A stretch of DNA of 64,000 bases, taken from positions 18,687,041 to 18,751,040 of the forward strand of contig CM055093.1 of the NCBI GenBank assembly GCA_029204225.1. Reading direction: 5' to 3'. Shown here piece after piece: positions 40,401-50,179 of the stretch. Both the position numbers and the translations under genes were made by a program. Within the stretch, counting starts at the first letter, position 1, and each line of letters begins with the position of its first letter. A model generated the notes under the pieces. That model searched no databases. It had not been told where the DNA came from and saw only the letters and a program-made list of their open reading frames with translations. This stretch comes from Diphasiastrum complanatum. Taxonomy: Eukaryota > Streptophyta > Lycopodiopsida > Lycopodiales > Lycopodiaceae.

Positions 40401-42773
40401 TAGGCTTCATCTGAGGTATGTTCTTGCATGCTGCAGGATGTGGAATTCCAGAGGAAATGTATGAATCTGTTTTTGATAGTTTTGTTCAGGGAGATACTTC
40501 TATGACTAGAAGCCATGGAGGTTCAGGTTTGGGCCTTTACATTGTAAGGTCTTTGGTAAGGAGAATGGGAGGAGAAGTCCGGATCGCTTCAAAGCAGGAA
40601 CCTGGAACTTTGGTTCGATTTCACATAGTGCTTGAGAAGGAGAACGTTAAAGTAAGTTCGAAAGAGGAAAATTCTGACAACATGTACCTAAACTTGCCTT
40701 GCCTTGACAACCTTGGTGAGCTTTCAAATCCTACAAAAATCTCTCGACTGCTTCAACAACCACCTGTATGTCTGCTTGAGCGAAGTTATGCTTTGATTGC
40801 TATGCCTGATGGTGTTGCCAAAAGTGTAGCAGTTCAGTGGTTAGAGAGAAAAGGCCTAAAAGTCGAACATGTCAAACTCTGGCAAGAAGTCATTCCAACA
40901 ATGGAGGCCATTTGTAAGTCTGCCACTACAGATGTTAAGCTACAAGTAGCTGAATGGATGAGGGAAAAGAAAAAAGGAGACAGTATCAATCTCACTGACT
41001 CCAAGTTATATGATATGGTGAACCCGTCAAAATGTCCAATCATTGCTGTAATAGACGTTTCCTTGCTCCCCTGTGCACATTCAAATTCTCATGAAAATAT
41101 TGGCAGCTTTGAAAATGTTGATGTTAGAGAGCCAGTACTAATTGAGTGTGACGATTGGAATTCTCCACCTCCACCTCTAATGGATCTCCTAAGATTTCTT
41201 AGTCAAATCCACAGCAAATACGCGATTACGGTAGGCTGGGTTTCTCCTTCTGATTTTGACATCCGTTACAAGCAAGCTTTGCAGGCTGTACCTGCTTCAG
41301 TAATGATCAGAAAACCACTTCATGGTAGCAGGATGAAGAGTCTCCTTTCCATGCTCATTAGTGTAAGTAAATCTAATCTGCCGAGTTCTGTGGCTCCGAG
41401 TTGTCGATCTATTGGCCAATCAACCCCAATGCTGCTCAGATCAGGTTGCCGTTCTCAAGATGAAAGTACCATAGATACCAATAATTTAGATGCAGCTTCT
41501 TTTGACTTACCCAGCTCTTGGAAAACTCGCCCGCCTTCTTGCAATCATCATAAAAAGAATGAAAACTACAATAATTACGAAGACTCTGCTAAAAATGCTT
41601 CTCTGTTGTTTTCAAAATCTTCAGTTACTTGCATAGCAGCCATTAAAAACTCTAACCTTGCAAATGTTCGAGTTGCAAAAGAAAAACAAATCGATTTGCC
41701 CCACGTTCCAAATGGTAACGCCATTGTCATGTCTGCTGCGAATGATTTTTTTGATTGTAGTAAACCACAATCTCCCACAAGTGGCCTCATCACCCCCCAA
41801 GCGGCCAATTCTTTAGAAGATGGTATACAGGAGAGCAGAAAAGATACTGTTAGCATTAAAGATTTGGAGAATGAATGGAGGGGCCCAGTAATTGATTTGA
41901 GTGTCTCAACAAGCATCAGTGGCACACAAACACCAATTTCAAGCAGTCCATTTTTCTCAGAGAGTGAGAGTACTACCATTGCTAGTACTGCTAATTCCTC
42001 TCCATTACATGTTGCTGTTGCTCGAGGACTAAATCAAAGGATCGGAAGTGGCTCAGGAAAATTGACAGGCATGCACATTTTACTGGTGGAAGATACACTC
42101 GTTCTTCAGCGACTAATAAGCACCATGCTAAAGAAACTAGGTGCACAAGTCACAGTAGTTGGGGATGGACAGCAAGCCGTTGCAGCTGTGGAAGAGGCTG
42201 GCAAGGAAACTGCACAGCAAAATATCACATTGAATTTAACCAAAAAAGTGGACTTTGACCTCATTCTCATGGACTGCGCGGTATGGTAATTTTTTACTCA
42301 CAGCATTTTAGCATTTGCTCATTATTTCCCTTCCCATCGAATTCAATGCACGGCATCCCTTGCTTGGAAATACTTGTAAATTTGTGTATTTTAGTCTAAT
42401 CAAGCTGGCACATTGATGCTTGCTATCAGTTATCAATGATAATCTGCAAAACCTTCCGCCCTTTGTAGTAATAAACTTTCACATCTGTAACATCTTAGGT
42501 TAAGGCACCTCGCATCATTTGTTTAAGAACTTACATATTTAAAATTCTTTCCAGATGCCTGTTATGGATGGGTACAATGCGACAAAGGCTATCAGAAAAG
42601 CAGAAGTGAATACAAGCCGGCATATCCCAATTGTGGCTCTCACAGCTCACGCATTGGCTTGTGATGAAGAGAAATGCCTGGCAGCTGGTATGGATGCGTA
42701 TTTGACAAAGCCTATCAACTACAAGCTTATGATAAAGACTCTCCAGGATCTTGTTGCAAAACCTGCCCAGTAA
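22218..42773 (+). CDS. HK1: hybrid histidine kinase, AHK1/HK1 (osmosensor) type, 12 coding exons
   Basis: This is a membrane-bound sensor kinase that autophosphorylates a His and passes the phosphate to its own receiver Asp, feeding a His-Asp phosphorelay; the Arabidopsis member acts in osmotic stress signalling. Exons: 22,218-22,433; 25,641-25,880; 26,215-26,385; 30,491-30,598; 30,738-30,916; 31,401-31,647; 31,837-32,084; 32,443-32,599; 33,012-33,138; 39,921-40,211; 40,437-42,280; 42,555-42,773. They sum to 4,047 bp, 1,348 residues plus stop, with all phases consistent and GT-AG borders. Order: TM1 (about 66-88), extracellular sensor region, TM2 (about 409-431), HisKA with SHELRTP (His about 471), HATPase with [17 protein letters not shown] and [10 protein letters not shown], a degenerate receiver-like region, and a C-terminal receiver (VEDT, Asp about 1274 in LILMDC, ALTAHA, LTKP). 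All key residues are present. Exons 3 to 5 are the least certain. Confidence 0.9.
23770..23781 (-). promoter_or_regulatory. copia primer-binding site in HK1 intron 1
   Basis: On the - strand this reads TGGTATCAGAGC. The next + strand base begins TGTTAG, a typical LTR edge. The leader or gag side (about 23,100-23,769) has no intact frame. Confidence 0.75.
24044..24490 (+). repeat. two diverged tandem copies of a roughly 200-bp unit
   Basis: GTTCCATAGCTGCCTGTG near 24,045 recurs as GTTCCACAGCTGCCTGTG near 24,226, each followed by TTCTGGACTGGGTA. The block TTGCATGT(T/C)TCTATTATGTTT followed by ATATGTTTTCTGG recurs near 24,130 and 24,370. Spacing differs between blocks, so one copy gained or lost sequence. 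Confidence 0.75.
24509..24550 (+). repeat. 21-bp perfect tandem duplication
   Basis: The unit TATGGGTGTAGGGGAATGCAG occurs twice head to tail (24,509-24,529 and 24,530-24,550), within HK1 intron 1. Confidence 0.95.
25641..25880 (+). CDS. HK1: HK1 exon 2: TM1 and start of extracellular region
   Basis: Eighty codons. It opens with [17 protein letters not shown], completing the first membrane helix, then [10 protein letters not shown], similar to the same place in AHK1. Acceptor TAGCAG and donor GTAAAT, phase 0 at both ends. Confidence 0.85.
26215..26385 (+). CDS. HK1: HK1 exon 3: extracellular sensor region
   Basis: Fifty-seven codons starting VRSINWAIF, which parallels the AHK1 segment VTWALF. 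The phase-0 donor is GTTGTG at 26,386. A stronger-looking donor, GTAAGA at 26,396, would break phase with the next exon. The C-terminal half of this exon is poorly conserved. Confidence 0.68.
27880..28380 (+). pseudogene. LINE endonuclease relic
   Basis: Three short frames line up in order with the endonuclease of the LINE at 56 kb. [11 protein letters not shown] corresponds to [20 protein letters not shown] corresponds to LLTGDFNART; and [21 protein letters not shown] corresponds to the GPTTSYGEHLLQFGEAHELAI block. Frameshifts and stops separate them. It is an old copy of the same or a close LINE family, inserted in HK1 intron 3 in the sense orientation. No RT sequence follows. Confidence 0.75.
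29678..29689 (-). promoter_or_regulatory. copia primer-binding site in HK1 intron 3
   Basis: On the - strand this reads TGGTATCAGAGC, two bases from an LTR-like edge (TGTTGCACAC) on its right. The leader side to the left has no intact copia protein. Confidence 0.75.
29692..30058 (-). repeat. copia LTR fragment (about 367 bp)
   Basis: The sequence begins TGTTGCACAC beside the primer site and ends TTGTGCAACG, giving near-complementary ends. A terminal CG where CA is expected could be a mutation. No partner LTR is in the window. Confidence 0.5.
30491..30598 (+). CDS. HK1: HK1 exon 4: extracellular sensor region
   Basis: Thirty-six codons ([14 protein letters not shown] to NLQPEQ), phase 0 at both ends, acceptor GTGCAG and donor GTAATT. 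The sequence is low in conservation and was placed by phase and borders. Confidence 0.58.
30738..30916 (+). CDS. HK1: HK1 exon 5: extracellular sensor region
   Basis: The exon starts [13 protein letters not shown] and contains [16 protein letters not shown], parallel to AALPVFDASNKSIVAV of AHK1. It ends in phase 2 within a Trp codon, before donor GTATGG. The first base of exon 6 completes that codon. Confidence 0.75.
31401..31647 (+). CDS. HK1: HK1 exon 6: end of extracellular region
   Basis: After the shared Trp codon it reads [13 protein letters not shown], and later [10 protein letters not shown] and [11 protein letters not shown], matching AHK1 SGAQWLEKTY and QRYYIDSFYLN. Acceptor CATAG and donor GTATGT. 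Confidence 0.85.
31837..32084 (+). CDS. HK1: HK1 exon 7: second membrane helix and linker to kinase
   Basis: The exon contains [17 protein letters not shown], a hydrophobic helix from [12 protein letters not shown] to LICAL, then [11 protein letters not shown] and [10 protein letters not shown] leading into the H-box. The donor GTAGGT splits a Ser codon. An alternative acceptor at 31,815 would add seven in-frame residues, but the AHK1 length fits the chosen one better. Confidence 0.9.
32443..32599 (+). CDS. HK1: HK1 exon 8: HisKA phosphoacceptor domain
   Basis: The split Ser codon gives [16 protein letters not shown]. The His codon at 32,444-32,446 is the autophosphorylation site. The exon ends NDVLDISK before donor GTACAT. 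Confidence 0.95.
33012..33138 (+). CDS. HK1: HK1 exon 9: HisKA/HATPase linker
   Basis: The exon reads [20 protein letters not shown] and ends in ILDLS plus one base of an Asp codon. Donor GTGATG at 33,139. The codon is completed 6.8 kb downstream in exon 10. Confidence 0.93.
34856..36744 (+). pseudogene. copia-A copy 2 integrase, deleted RT and RNase H
   Basis: Integrase is read at 34,928-35,145 ([37 protein letters not shown]). A small deletion then shifts the frame before VAERKNRT. From 35,224 a long frame of 506 codons is open. It contains the integrase C-terminus ([25 protein letters not shown]), the acidic linker, the RT start as far as AMEEEI, then directly the RT tail [21 protein letters not shown], and RNase H ([66 protein letters not shown]) to the TAA at 36,742. 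The catalytic YVDD of RT is gone, so the open frame cannot encode an active enzyme. Confidence 0.9.
36833..37085 (+). repeat. 3' LTR of copia-A copy 2 (253 bp)
   Basis: It begins GTTAAAATAGC directly after a purine tract and ends TTTCTTAAC. It matches the reverse complement of 6,995-7,245. It contains a G-box-like CACGTG (GGCACCACGTGTGC), a common plant transcription factor site. Confidence 0.88.
39921..40211 (+). CDS. HK1: HK1 exon 10: HATPase N-box
   Basis: The exon reads [18 protein letters not shown] then [15 protein letters not shown], the N-box that binds Mg-ATP, and GWVDQSL. It ends VLVFEVEDT plus one base of the Gly codon, before donor GTAAGC. Confidence 0.95.
40437..42280 (+). CDS. 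HK1: HK1 exon 11: HATPase G-boxes, receiver-like region and receiver start
   Basis: A single exon of 1,844 bp. The join makes [12 protein letters not shown], then [13 protein letters not shown] and [13 protein letters not shown], which are the G1, F and G2 boxes. A region with AVIDVSLLP is a degenerate receiver-like domain. A Ser/Asn-rich linker of about 250 residues precedes the true receiver, [15 protein letters not shown]. The phosphoacceptor Asp is in LILMDC at 42,272-42,274. Donor GTATGG. Confidence 0.96.
42555..42773 (+). CDS. HK1: HK1 exon 12: receiver C-terminus and stop
   Basis: The exon begins [17 protein letters not shown] and includes [12 protein letters not shown] and [13 protein letters not shown], supplying the conserved Thr and Lys of the receiver. 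TAA at 42,771-42,773. Confidence 0.97.
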   Translation: MPVMDGYNATKAIRKAEVNTSRHIPIVALTAHALACDEEKCLAAGMDAYLTKPINYKLMIKTLQDLVAKPAQ

Positions 42774-43590
42774 AACTCTGTAGGATGCTCTGCTGTTTGA
42801 AAGAGCCCGGTCTACCTATTCCCAAAAGCTCTTCATGGCTTCATGCGTACCATCTAGAAGTAAGATTTTAGTGTTTACCTGCGGTATAGTGGCTGCTTAC
42901 TGGGCTGTGGCTGTTATGATTAGAGTTGGGTTAATATTTGAAGATTATTCTTGAAACTGGGGGCAGTATGTTTGTCTTTCCCTGTCAAGTCAAGCTCTAA
43001 TAACTGGGCTATGACTTTTCACTTCTCTAAACATCACTCAGCAAATACACGTGAAAAAATCCAACATTTTATGCATAAACCATTGTTGTCATGGAACCAT
43101 TGCGCCGTTATAAATTGGCCATTTTTAGGTAGCATCAAGTGGACAATTTTGTAGCTAGAATGCTACAGTATATAGACCTGTGCTGTGAAGATATGGCCCC
43201 TACGATAATAATTACTCCTATGTACTGGATCCATGTAAACCCGCTTTTTAGGCTAGATTCTAGAATGCAAGGCAGCATCACAAGCAGACAATTTTGTTGC
43301 TATAACGATACTGTATCGGAGGACCTATGTGATACGAGTCATGACCCCTACAGTTACTCTGTATTAAGTATAATTACTGAGTCCAAGTGCCCTGGACTTT
43401 CTCCGAAAACATATATTTTGCTTGTCCCCCTGTGGAGTGAACTTTCTGCGAAAACCTATAGATCTCCTTGTCCTCTCAAAAGAAAAAGGTCTTAAGGCCA
43501 CCGCCTACGTTCCTTCAACCTTGCAACCAAATCAAGTGTATGCAATGTGAGACTGCAAAAGTTACCTGAACAGCAGGTAGAGGATCGATC
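42774..43590 (+). other. HK1 3' flank
   Basis: No gene is recognised. The sequence directly downstream of the stop is expected to include the 3' untranslated region, but no single polyadenylation signal stands out. Confidence 0.45.
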
Positions 43591-43712
43591 CTAGGTCTTC
43601 TGTGCAACCGTATACACTATCTTCATACGTGCAATTGTTGTATTGACACTTGGAAATCGGGCCGGAAATCGCACGTATAAAGATAGTGTATACGGTTGCA
43701 CACAAGACCTAG
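43591..43712. repeat. foldback element with 42-bp inverted arms
   Basis: The left arm 43,591-43,632 pairs with the right arm 43,671-43,712, with 2 mismatches in 42 by eye and a 38-bp loop. The core of each arm is GTGCAACCGTATACACTATC or its complement. It could be a small MITE-like foldback or a transcribed hairpin. It lies 818 bp after the HK1 stop codon. Confidence 0.93.
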
Positions 43713-45679
43713 CCATGGTTGCCCTTCTTTGCTGGAAATCGCAAAAGAATAGTCAGCTAACCATTTTAAGTTGGTTCAGGCCAACTAGACGGGCAATGGC
43801 TATTGCTATTAGGATTACTTGTGATTGGGTTGGTCACAAAATGATATGGGCAGCAAAGAAAGTGCATACAATTCGACGACCATGCATCTAGTTGGTCAGC
43901 TGTAAATGCCTGAAGAAAGTCTTTGGGATGAGTTTTTCTAAAGGCCTTGTGCCACCAAGCAAGGCTGCAAGACCCTTGCAATTTTTCATATCTTCATAAG
44001 GATGGTCAAGGAAGGATGTGAGGCATGACACTAATGTTTATTAAAAAAATGCTAAAGACTTAAGATGGATTGGAGCTGCAGTCCAGCAGGACACCCATCA
44101 ATGGGATTGCTATGCCAAGAATTAACTTGTTCACCATATAGTGCTGTATTTTTTTCATTTATTGCCATAACAAAAAATCTTGCAGCCTTTGTTAACCTTT
44201 TTTTTGTACACCCTTTGACACAAATTTTCAAACAAGTAGGGGACATCATGTCAAAAAACAAACAACAAAAATAAGGTACACCAATGACAACCCTCCATAA
44301 TTGATTCAATAATTTTGTCCACAGCATAATGGCAAATGCCAAACATAGCACCTCCAAAATAAGTGTTTACTTATGTCCAACTTGCTCATACAACTCTTTC
44401 TTTGGTCCATATATGGTTGGATAGAAGCTCATATTTTTGTTCCATATTGAATCTTCAAGGTAATTTATTTGGAATGTATTTTCAAATCAAAACATAAAAA
44501 TGTGTATTAAGCATGTTTTCACACACAGGCCCAAGGCATGTCCATTTGTCAAAAAATTCAACACTCATTGGAGAGAAAGCAATCACCCCATTTCACAGAA
44601 GAAAGCAACGGCCTCCATGTGGTAGATGACTAGGCATAAAAAATGCTAACTAGGGTAAGTGAAGATGTTGGGCACTACCCCTTGGTATATCTACTATTGT
44701 AGGGCCACTATTTTTTAGTACACTTTGAGATTTGCAATCTTAGGTGGGAGAACATCATGTTATGGGATAGAGGAGAGAGATCAGAGGCCCACCAAGCCTA
44801 TGTTTGAAGGGGTGTATTTGTTTTTTGGTTTGAAAGGTGTAAACCCAAAGCAACTTTCATAGCTAAAAACTTTATTCAATTTGAAGGGTGTTACACGGTT
44901 TTTTGAAATAATAATCCTAAACTAGAAAGGCTAAAGTAAAATTGCATCTCTATGAAAGGAAAATAGGTTGTGAAGGGTTACGAAGGATTCACAACGCAAG
45001 CCAAGATATCTACTATGCACATTTGCGTGTGAAATGTGGGTGAAGAAAATAAAAAAATAAAAAAAAAAGGAACAAATGAGGGATATGTGTGACTCATCGT
45101 CAATATTGTGTCCCATTGTATGCGAAAATAGCCTAAGACTAATGATGGACAAATAAGTGAAAATATTTCTCTCAGGCAATGCCATGCACTCTCGTACAAT
45201 CAATTCAACTCTATTTTTAACAAATGCTTAAACCATGTTTTTTTGTCCACCTATGCCAAATTACACATCAAATAAGAAAGCATTAATGTTTAGAGAAAGC
45301 ATGAGTACAAATTTGCGTTGAAAAGTAAAAACTCTAAATGACAGACAAATTTGAAATAGTACTTTCGCATCAATGATATGGTGAGTGTATATCATTATGT
45401 TTTCTTTCTTAAGTTTCACAACTTTGATCCTCTCAACCTTGGCCAATTCTGCCTCATTAAACTTTTAGTGAAGTATATGGGAATATACTCATTAAGTTTT
45501 TGAACGCTATGCAACTGGTCTGTTGAAACCACTCCAATTTCATTTAATCCAAACACATTGTTTGTATAAGAGATCAATGTTTAAACACAATCCAACAAAT
45601 TAAAAATACAATTAGTTTGAATATATTTGTTTGTCTAATCATGGGAGGATAACAACTCCATCTTTCTCAACATGGTAGG
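43713..45679. other. intergenic region without recognisable genes
   Basis: About 2 kb of AT-rich sequence. Short frames such as 44,052-44,357 (- strand) match no family I know and have no supporting motif. Confidence 0.5.
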
Positions 45680-47222
45680 CTAGATAAAACTTGCACGCAC
45701 TGAAATTTGCTTAAAGGCGTCTTGTGCAAAAGTCTTGTTGATAGTTTTCATCCATCCAAAAAGACAATGATTGTTGTCCCAACCCGCAAACACATGACTA
45801 TTAGATCTCCGCATCATGGATTTGATTGCAAGCTTTTGTCGAATTTTGCACTTAGTTCTTCCCATACAAGATGATGCAGAGATATCGTGTAATCTGGCCT
45901 CAATGTAATATTGGTAGAGACTAGAGGAGGGCCTTGTGGTTTACTTACAAACTCAAATAGTTTCTTAGAAAATTTCACACCAAGGCCTCTTTGATTTGTA
46001 GACAATGTAGCATCACATATATGTCTAGTCTCTACACAAAATTGATTGTCTCTAAATTTAGCCGACATCATCTATTGAGTAAGACTCCAAACTAGTGTTG
46101 GGCGGTTATATAGGTGCCCGGGTGGTATCAGCAATGGTCTCAACAATGGTATCGTAGAACATACCCGCCCGGAATATGATATTGTGATACTATGGTCGAT
46201 ACCCGACTTGGGCTGGGTTTTAGCCCATCAATGCACATATCGATACCCGGATTAGGGGCACAAAATTTGAATTTAACATGGTATCAATATAGTATCCATT
46301 TTTAGTTAGTTTCCAAAATTTACATATGTGATCAATATTATTCATGGTGTCCTAAAGACATTGGTGGGCACCAAGTATTGGCCTTTAAAATCATATGCAT
46401 ATTACATTTAAACAAGTCACGATTTTCATGAATTGCATACTACCCTTCATAAATAGCTAATTTTAGAAAAAAAATATATGTACTCATACCCGGGTTTATA
46501 CTCTCGGCTGGTATCACTCCTACAATACCCAGGACGGTTGATACCAGCTACCAATTTACAAACATGATGATATTGATACTTGATTGGTATCAAAAAAAAA
46601 ATTTAAAATATAATACCAGGACCCGGTTGGTATTAAAAAATATCTATACCCGCCCAACACTGCTCCAAACTTACATTCACATCATTCGTAAGGTCATCAG
46701 CTTGGTCTTCAGCCTCCTTTGTGTTCTACAAGACATCTTCGTAAGTTGCAATTTTCATGTATCCCATCTTAGCTCTTCGGGCCATCGGCATCTTCTTTGC
46801 TCTAGCAACTGGTCTTAGAACCCACTTCAACATAATCCATTGCCCATTGTCTTGCTTCATCTACTATGGGTCTTGGCATCTTGGCCATGCATTTGAAGCG
46901 CATACCTCACATAGATGAATTTTCTATTGTTTGAGCTGTGGCATTGACATAGTAGTAGCCAATGACACCAATGCCATAGGTGTGCTCATTGATATATTAG
47001 CCTCGATGGTAGAAGACTCAACAATTGGCTAGCTTGTGACTAAGTCCTTTGTGGATTGGACAATTATGGAATCTGATGACATTGCAGCCAGCTCTATATT
47101 TCTCACTACGTGCTTGGGATGCCATTTCTATCACCTCTTGCAATATAACATTCTCACTTTGTTCCATGAAATCCCCAAATGATTTTTGCACTCAAAATCT
47201 TAACTTAGCCAGTGATTGTCTT
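45680..47222 (-). pseudogene. decayed unknown reading frame split by a MITE
   Basis: Right to left on the - strand, protein-like segments include FGDFMEQSENVILQEVIEMA (near 47,180), CNVIRFHNCPIHKGLSH (near 47,060), FKCMAKMPRPIVDEARQWAM (near 46,870) and NTKEAEDQADDLTNDVN (near 46,700). Beyond the inserted MITE they continue with SAKFRDNQFCVETRHICD and FEFVSKPQGPPLVSTNITLRP (45,814-46,071). Stops and frame changes separate the pieces. The right end meets a copia LTR. I do not recognise the family. The clean MITE insertion between two segments supports a once continuous sequence. Confidence 0.4.
46093..46662. mobile_element. hAT-type MITE with 8-bp target site duplication
   Basis: The 570-bp element has terminal inverted repeats TAGTGTTGGGCGG and CCGCCCAACACTG. 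It is flanked on both sides by the identical 8 bp CTCCAAAC (46,085-46,092 and 46,663-46,670). CAGTG-like ends and an 8-bp duplication are hallmarks of hAT elements. ATACCCG or its complement recurs many times inside both ends, as expected of subterminal transposase-binding repeats. It encodes no protein, so it would need a hAT transposase from elsewhere. Confidence 0.93.
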
Positions 47223-47657
47223 TGTTAGAAGATTCTCATGAAAATTCTTCTAACAGATTTCGGTCATAATAAGCGTATGAAAGATATCAAGAAGCGGAAT
47301 CAAGCTACCAAATTATAGTAGAGAGCGTCGACAAATCTTCAACAAAGGAGCTCCAGAATCTAAATGTACCGGGAACGCCAATACCAAAGAAGTCAACAAA
47401 TAGCAGACCGGCCAATGAGCGAAAATAAAGCCCAACACACCACAACCATATTTTACGGCGACGGGAATAAATTCATGGTCGAATTTGTGCATGGCAATGA
47501 AATCGATTATATCGATCCAGTGACTTCGAAGCTGTGATCAAGTAGGACAAACTTCAAACTATCAAAGTCGTCCTGAATACAATAGACGTAGTTGAATGCA
47601 CCGAAAAATTCCGCTCGCTTCTTTGTGTCGCAACGTGCATACCTTACAATCCCAACA
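47223..47657 (+). repeat. 5' LTR of copia-D (435 bp)
   Basis: It begins TGTTAGAAG and ends CCCAACA, giving inverted ends TGTTAG/CCAACA with one mismatch. The primer-binding site begins at the very next base. No 3' LTR was found. Confidence 0.72.
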
Positions 47658-47669
47658 TGGTATCAAAGT
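47658..47669 (+). promoter_or_regulatory. primer-binding site of copia-D
   Basis: TGGTATCAAAGT, a variant of the copia site TGGTATCAGAGC, directly after the LTR end and about 150 bp before gag. Confidence 0.75.
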
Positions 47670-47813
47670 TGTAGTTTCTACTCTCTGATTCTCTCAAAGT
47701 GGACTTAGAGCTTACATTATCAAAACGATTGTTCTGATAAAGAGTAGACACTTACTATAATCGTTTCCAGTCATATAATATACTATCTGTATACACTCAT
47801 CCTGAATTTCCAG

Positions 47814-48163
47814 ATGGATTCGCAATCACAATATGATCTAATGGTAGACAAACTCGATGGTTTGAATTACCGCTTGTGGAAATTCAAGATGAAAGTAGTA
47901 CATATGGCCAAGGAGATTTGGAAAATAGTCGTTGAAACCGAACTACTTCCCAGTGTCGATGAGCAAAGCCATTTCCAAGTGGAAGCTTAGGGATGGCAAG
48001 ACTTTCACCTTGATCACCCTTAACATCTCCGACACACAGATTGGCCACGTCAGACAAGCCCAATCTTCGAAAGAGGCTTGGGATATATTGAACACATTAT
48101 ACGAAGTGAGGGATGTCACTTCAAAAAGGCATCTGAGGAGAATGAAAAATATGCAATGTTAGT
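47814..48163 (+). pseudogene. copia-D gag N-terminus (broken)
   Basis: From the ATG at 47,814 it reads YDLMVDKLDGLNYRLWKFKM and EIWKIVVE, a typical copia gag start. A frameshift near 47,975 moves it into another frame containing KTFTLITLNISDTQIGHVR and SSKEAWDILNTLYE. Homology ends at about 48,160, and the rest of gag, protease and integrase is missing. Confidence 0.85.
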
Positions 48164-49269
48164 ACCTTCAACTTCCTGATAACTTTTTCAACCTAAATAA
48201 GCCTATTTAAATATTCAAACATAAAACAATATGAAATAATTCCAAAATAAATTACTTTAAAATAAATTATTTGTGAGAAAAATTAATTTTTTTTTAAAAG
48301 AACTAGCTGTTAATATTGTTTTCAAAAAATTATTATATTGTTTACATATGTCAAAAAATCAAAATATTAAAAACCTAATCAATTCAAATAACATTCAATA
48401 ATTCTTTAATAATATGAATTTAACAATTTCATACATTCACAAAAATGAAACATCATTTTATTTTAACATTAATAATCATTATCAAAAATAAGATTCCAAT
48501 GGACTATTAAGAAGATTTTTATATATTACAAACAAATTTTAAAAAGTTAAATTTGTCTTAAAATTTTCAAGACATAAAGTTTCAAGAAATATGAGCACAA
48601 TCTTTATAATAATAAAAGAGAATTCATTACATCCAAAAGTCGTCAATATCATTGACGTCTTTCTCCTTTTTTAGAGGAGTCTCAGTAGAAACAAGCGGTA
48701 CCTCTTCCAATACCTCTTCAACAGTAATCACATTATAATCTTGAACTAAAACATCAATAAACTCCCCTATGTCACCCACCTTCTCACTAATAGGAGGTTG
48801 TGGTTCTTTTGACAAGAGAATTATTGAGTCATCGTTATCTAAATCTTTACAAACCTAGCTCGTTCGGCAAAATTAATAGAGATTCCATTCTCATTTTTAC
48901 AAATTCAACTATTGGGCTTGTACCTGACAAGGAATAAAAATAATAAAAATTCTTAAAAAAACATTCAAATAATTAATAGATAAAAAAATTGCTAATTATT
49001 GAATTAATGAAACTCACAAATTTAAAAGAATTTACCACACAAGCATTCTCTCTTCTTACATTACAAAAAATCAATAAAGCTTTCTGAACTGAAGCTTATT
49101 GCTAACTAGAATGAAAAATAACAACTCTCCAAATAGAAAAAGTTGTGACTTCAAAAAATTCTTGAAAAGACTGTGGATTTTAATGAATTTAAATGGAGAA
49201 TCATCATTCAATGTCACTCTTCGAATTATAAAGCTTATAGGATTTACAATCCAATGACTAAGAATGAAG
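48164..49269. other. very AT-rich insert inside copia-D
   Basis: About 1.1 kb of strongly AT-rich sequence lies where gag to RT should be. One acidic - strand frame of 62 codons (48,627-48,815, with EVLEEVPLVSTETP) resembles variable linkers of retroelement polyproteins but shows no diagnostic motif. Confidence 0.4.
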
Positions 49270-49620
49270 AGTAAAAACATCATTTTTACATGGTGTGATC
49301 GAAGAAGACATTTATATGTCTCAACTCGAAGGCTACGAGTTGGAGGATAACTCCCATCAGGTATGCAAGCTTCGAAAAGCTCTTTATGGGCTTAAACAGT
49401 CGTCTCGTGCTTGGTTTCATCGAATCAACAAAATTTTTATACAACGTGGATTTTTACCAAGTTCAGCTGATTGTAATGTCTATTACAAATCGGTAGTGTC
49501 ATCTTTCGGTATCATTACATTATATGTTGATGACACATTACTTTTTAGTAATGACATTTGAATTTTGAAGGATGTCAAAGACATGTTATCAAAGAAATTC
49601 GATACAGTAGACATGCATGG
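49270..49620 (+). pseudogene. copia-D reverse transcriptase core fragment
   Basis: The fragment opens VKTSFLHGVIEEDIYM, just after the place of the first catalytic Asp. It continues HQVCKLRKALYGLKQSSRAW and the catalytic LYVDDTLLFSND. A stop at 49,559 follows, then LKDVKDMLSKKFDTVDM to about 49,620. No RNase H or LTR follows. Confidence 0.88.
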
Positions 49621-50179
49621 GAGCATGATCTGATAGATGGCTCTCATGTGGATTCCGTGCATGGACAGGTAGGGTGGGTTCTACACTTTATATATACACC
49701 CACCAATATCTATGTGATTGATTGAGAGTCTCACGACCGTTATGTTGTCAGACTGGGAAGCGCTTCTACCAATCAGTTTTGTCTATCTCCTCGTTGCTCA
49801 AGGGCTAGGTCCGTTTTGATCCAGGTTTGGTATACTGCACACTATCTCATGTCCTTTGGGTTCTCCAGTTTTGGTTTGATTCGATGGACATTTTACCTAA
49901 TCTCCTTGTAAATTTTGAGGTGATCTTTTCATATTGACGTAACGTGGGTCCATATTCTGGACACATTGGACATTCTCACGTGCTATCTGTAGCATTTCTT
50001 GTATATCACCCAAGAAATCTCCTACCTAATAAAACTTGATCATTCAAGTTTCAACTAAAATGGGCAATCTAGATTGATATCCATACATAAGAATATATGG
50101 TCTATAACCAAGAAAACTCAATTAAGGGCAACTAGTTCTCCCAATAATATTGTTGTCAGGATACATATGCTCGTAGCAT
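49621..50179. other. no recognisable gene
   Basis: Between the copia-D RT fragment and the gypsy fragment. No motif or structural repeat was recognised. Confidence 0.4.
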
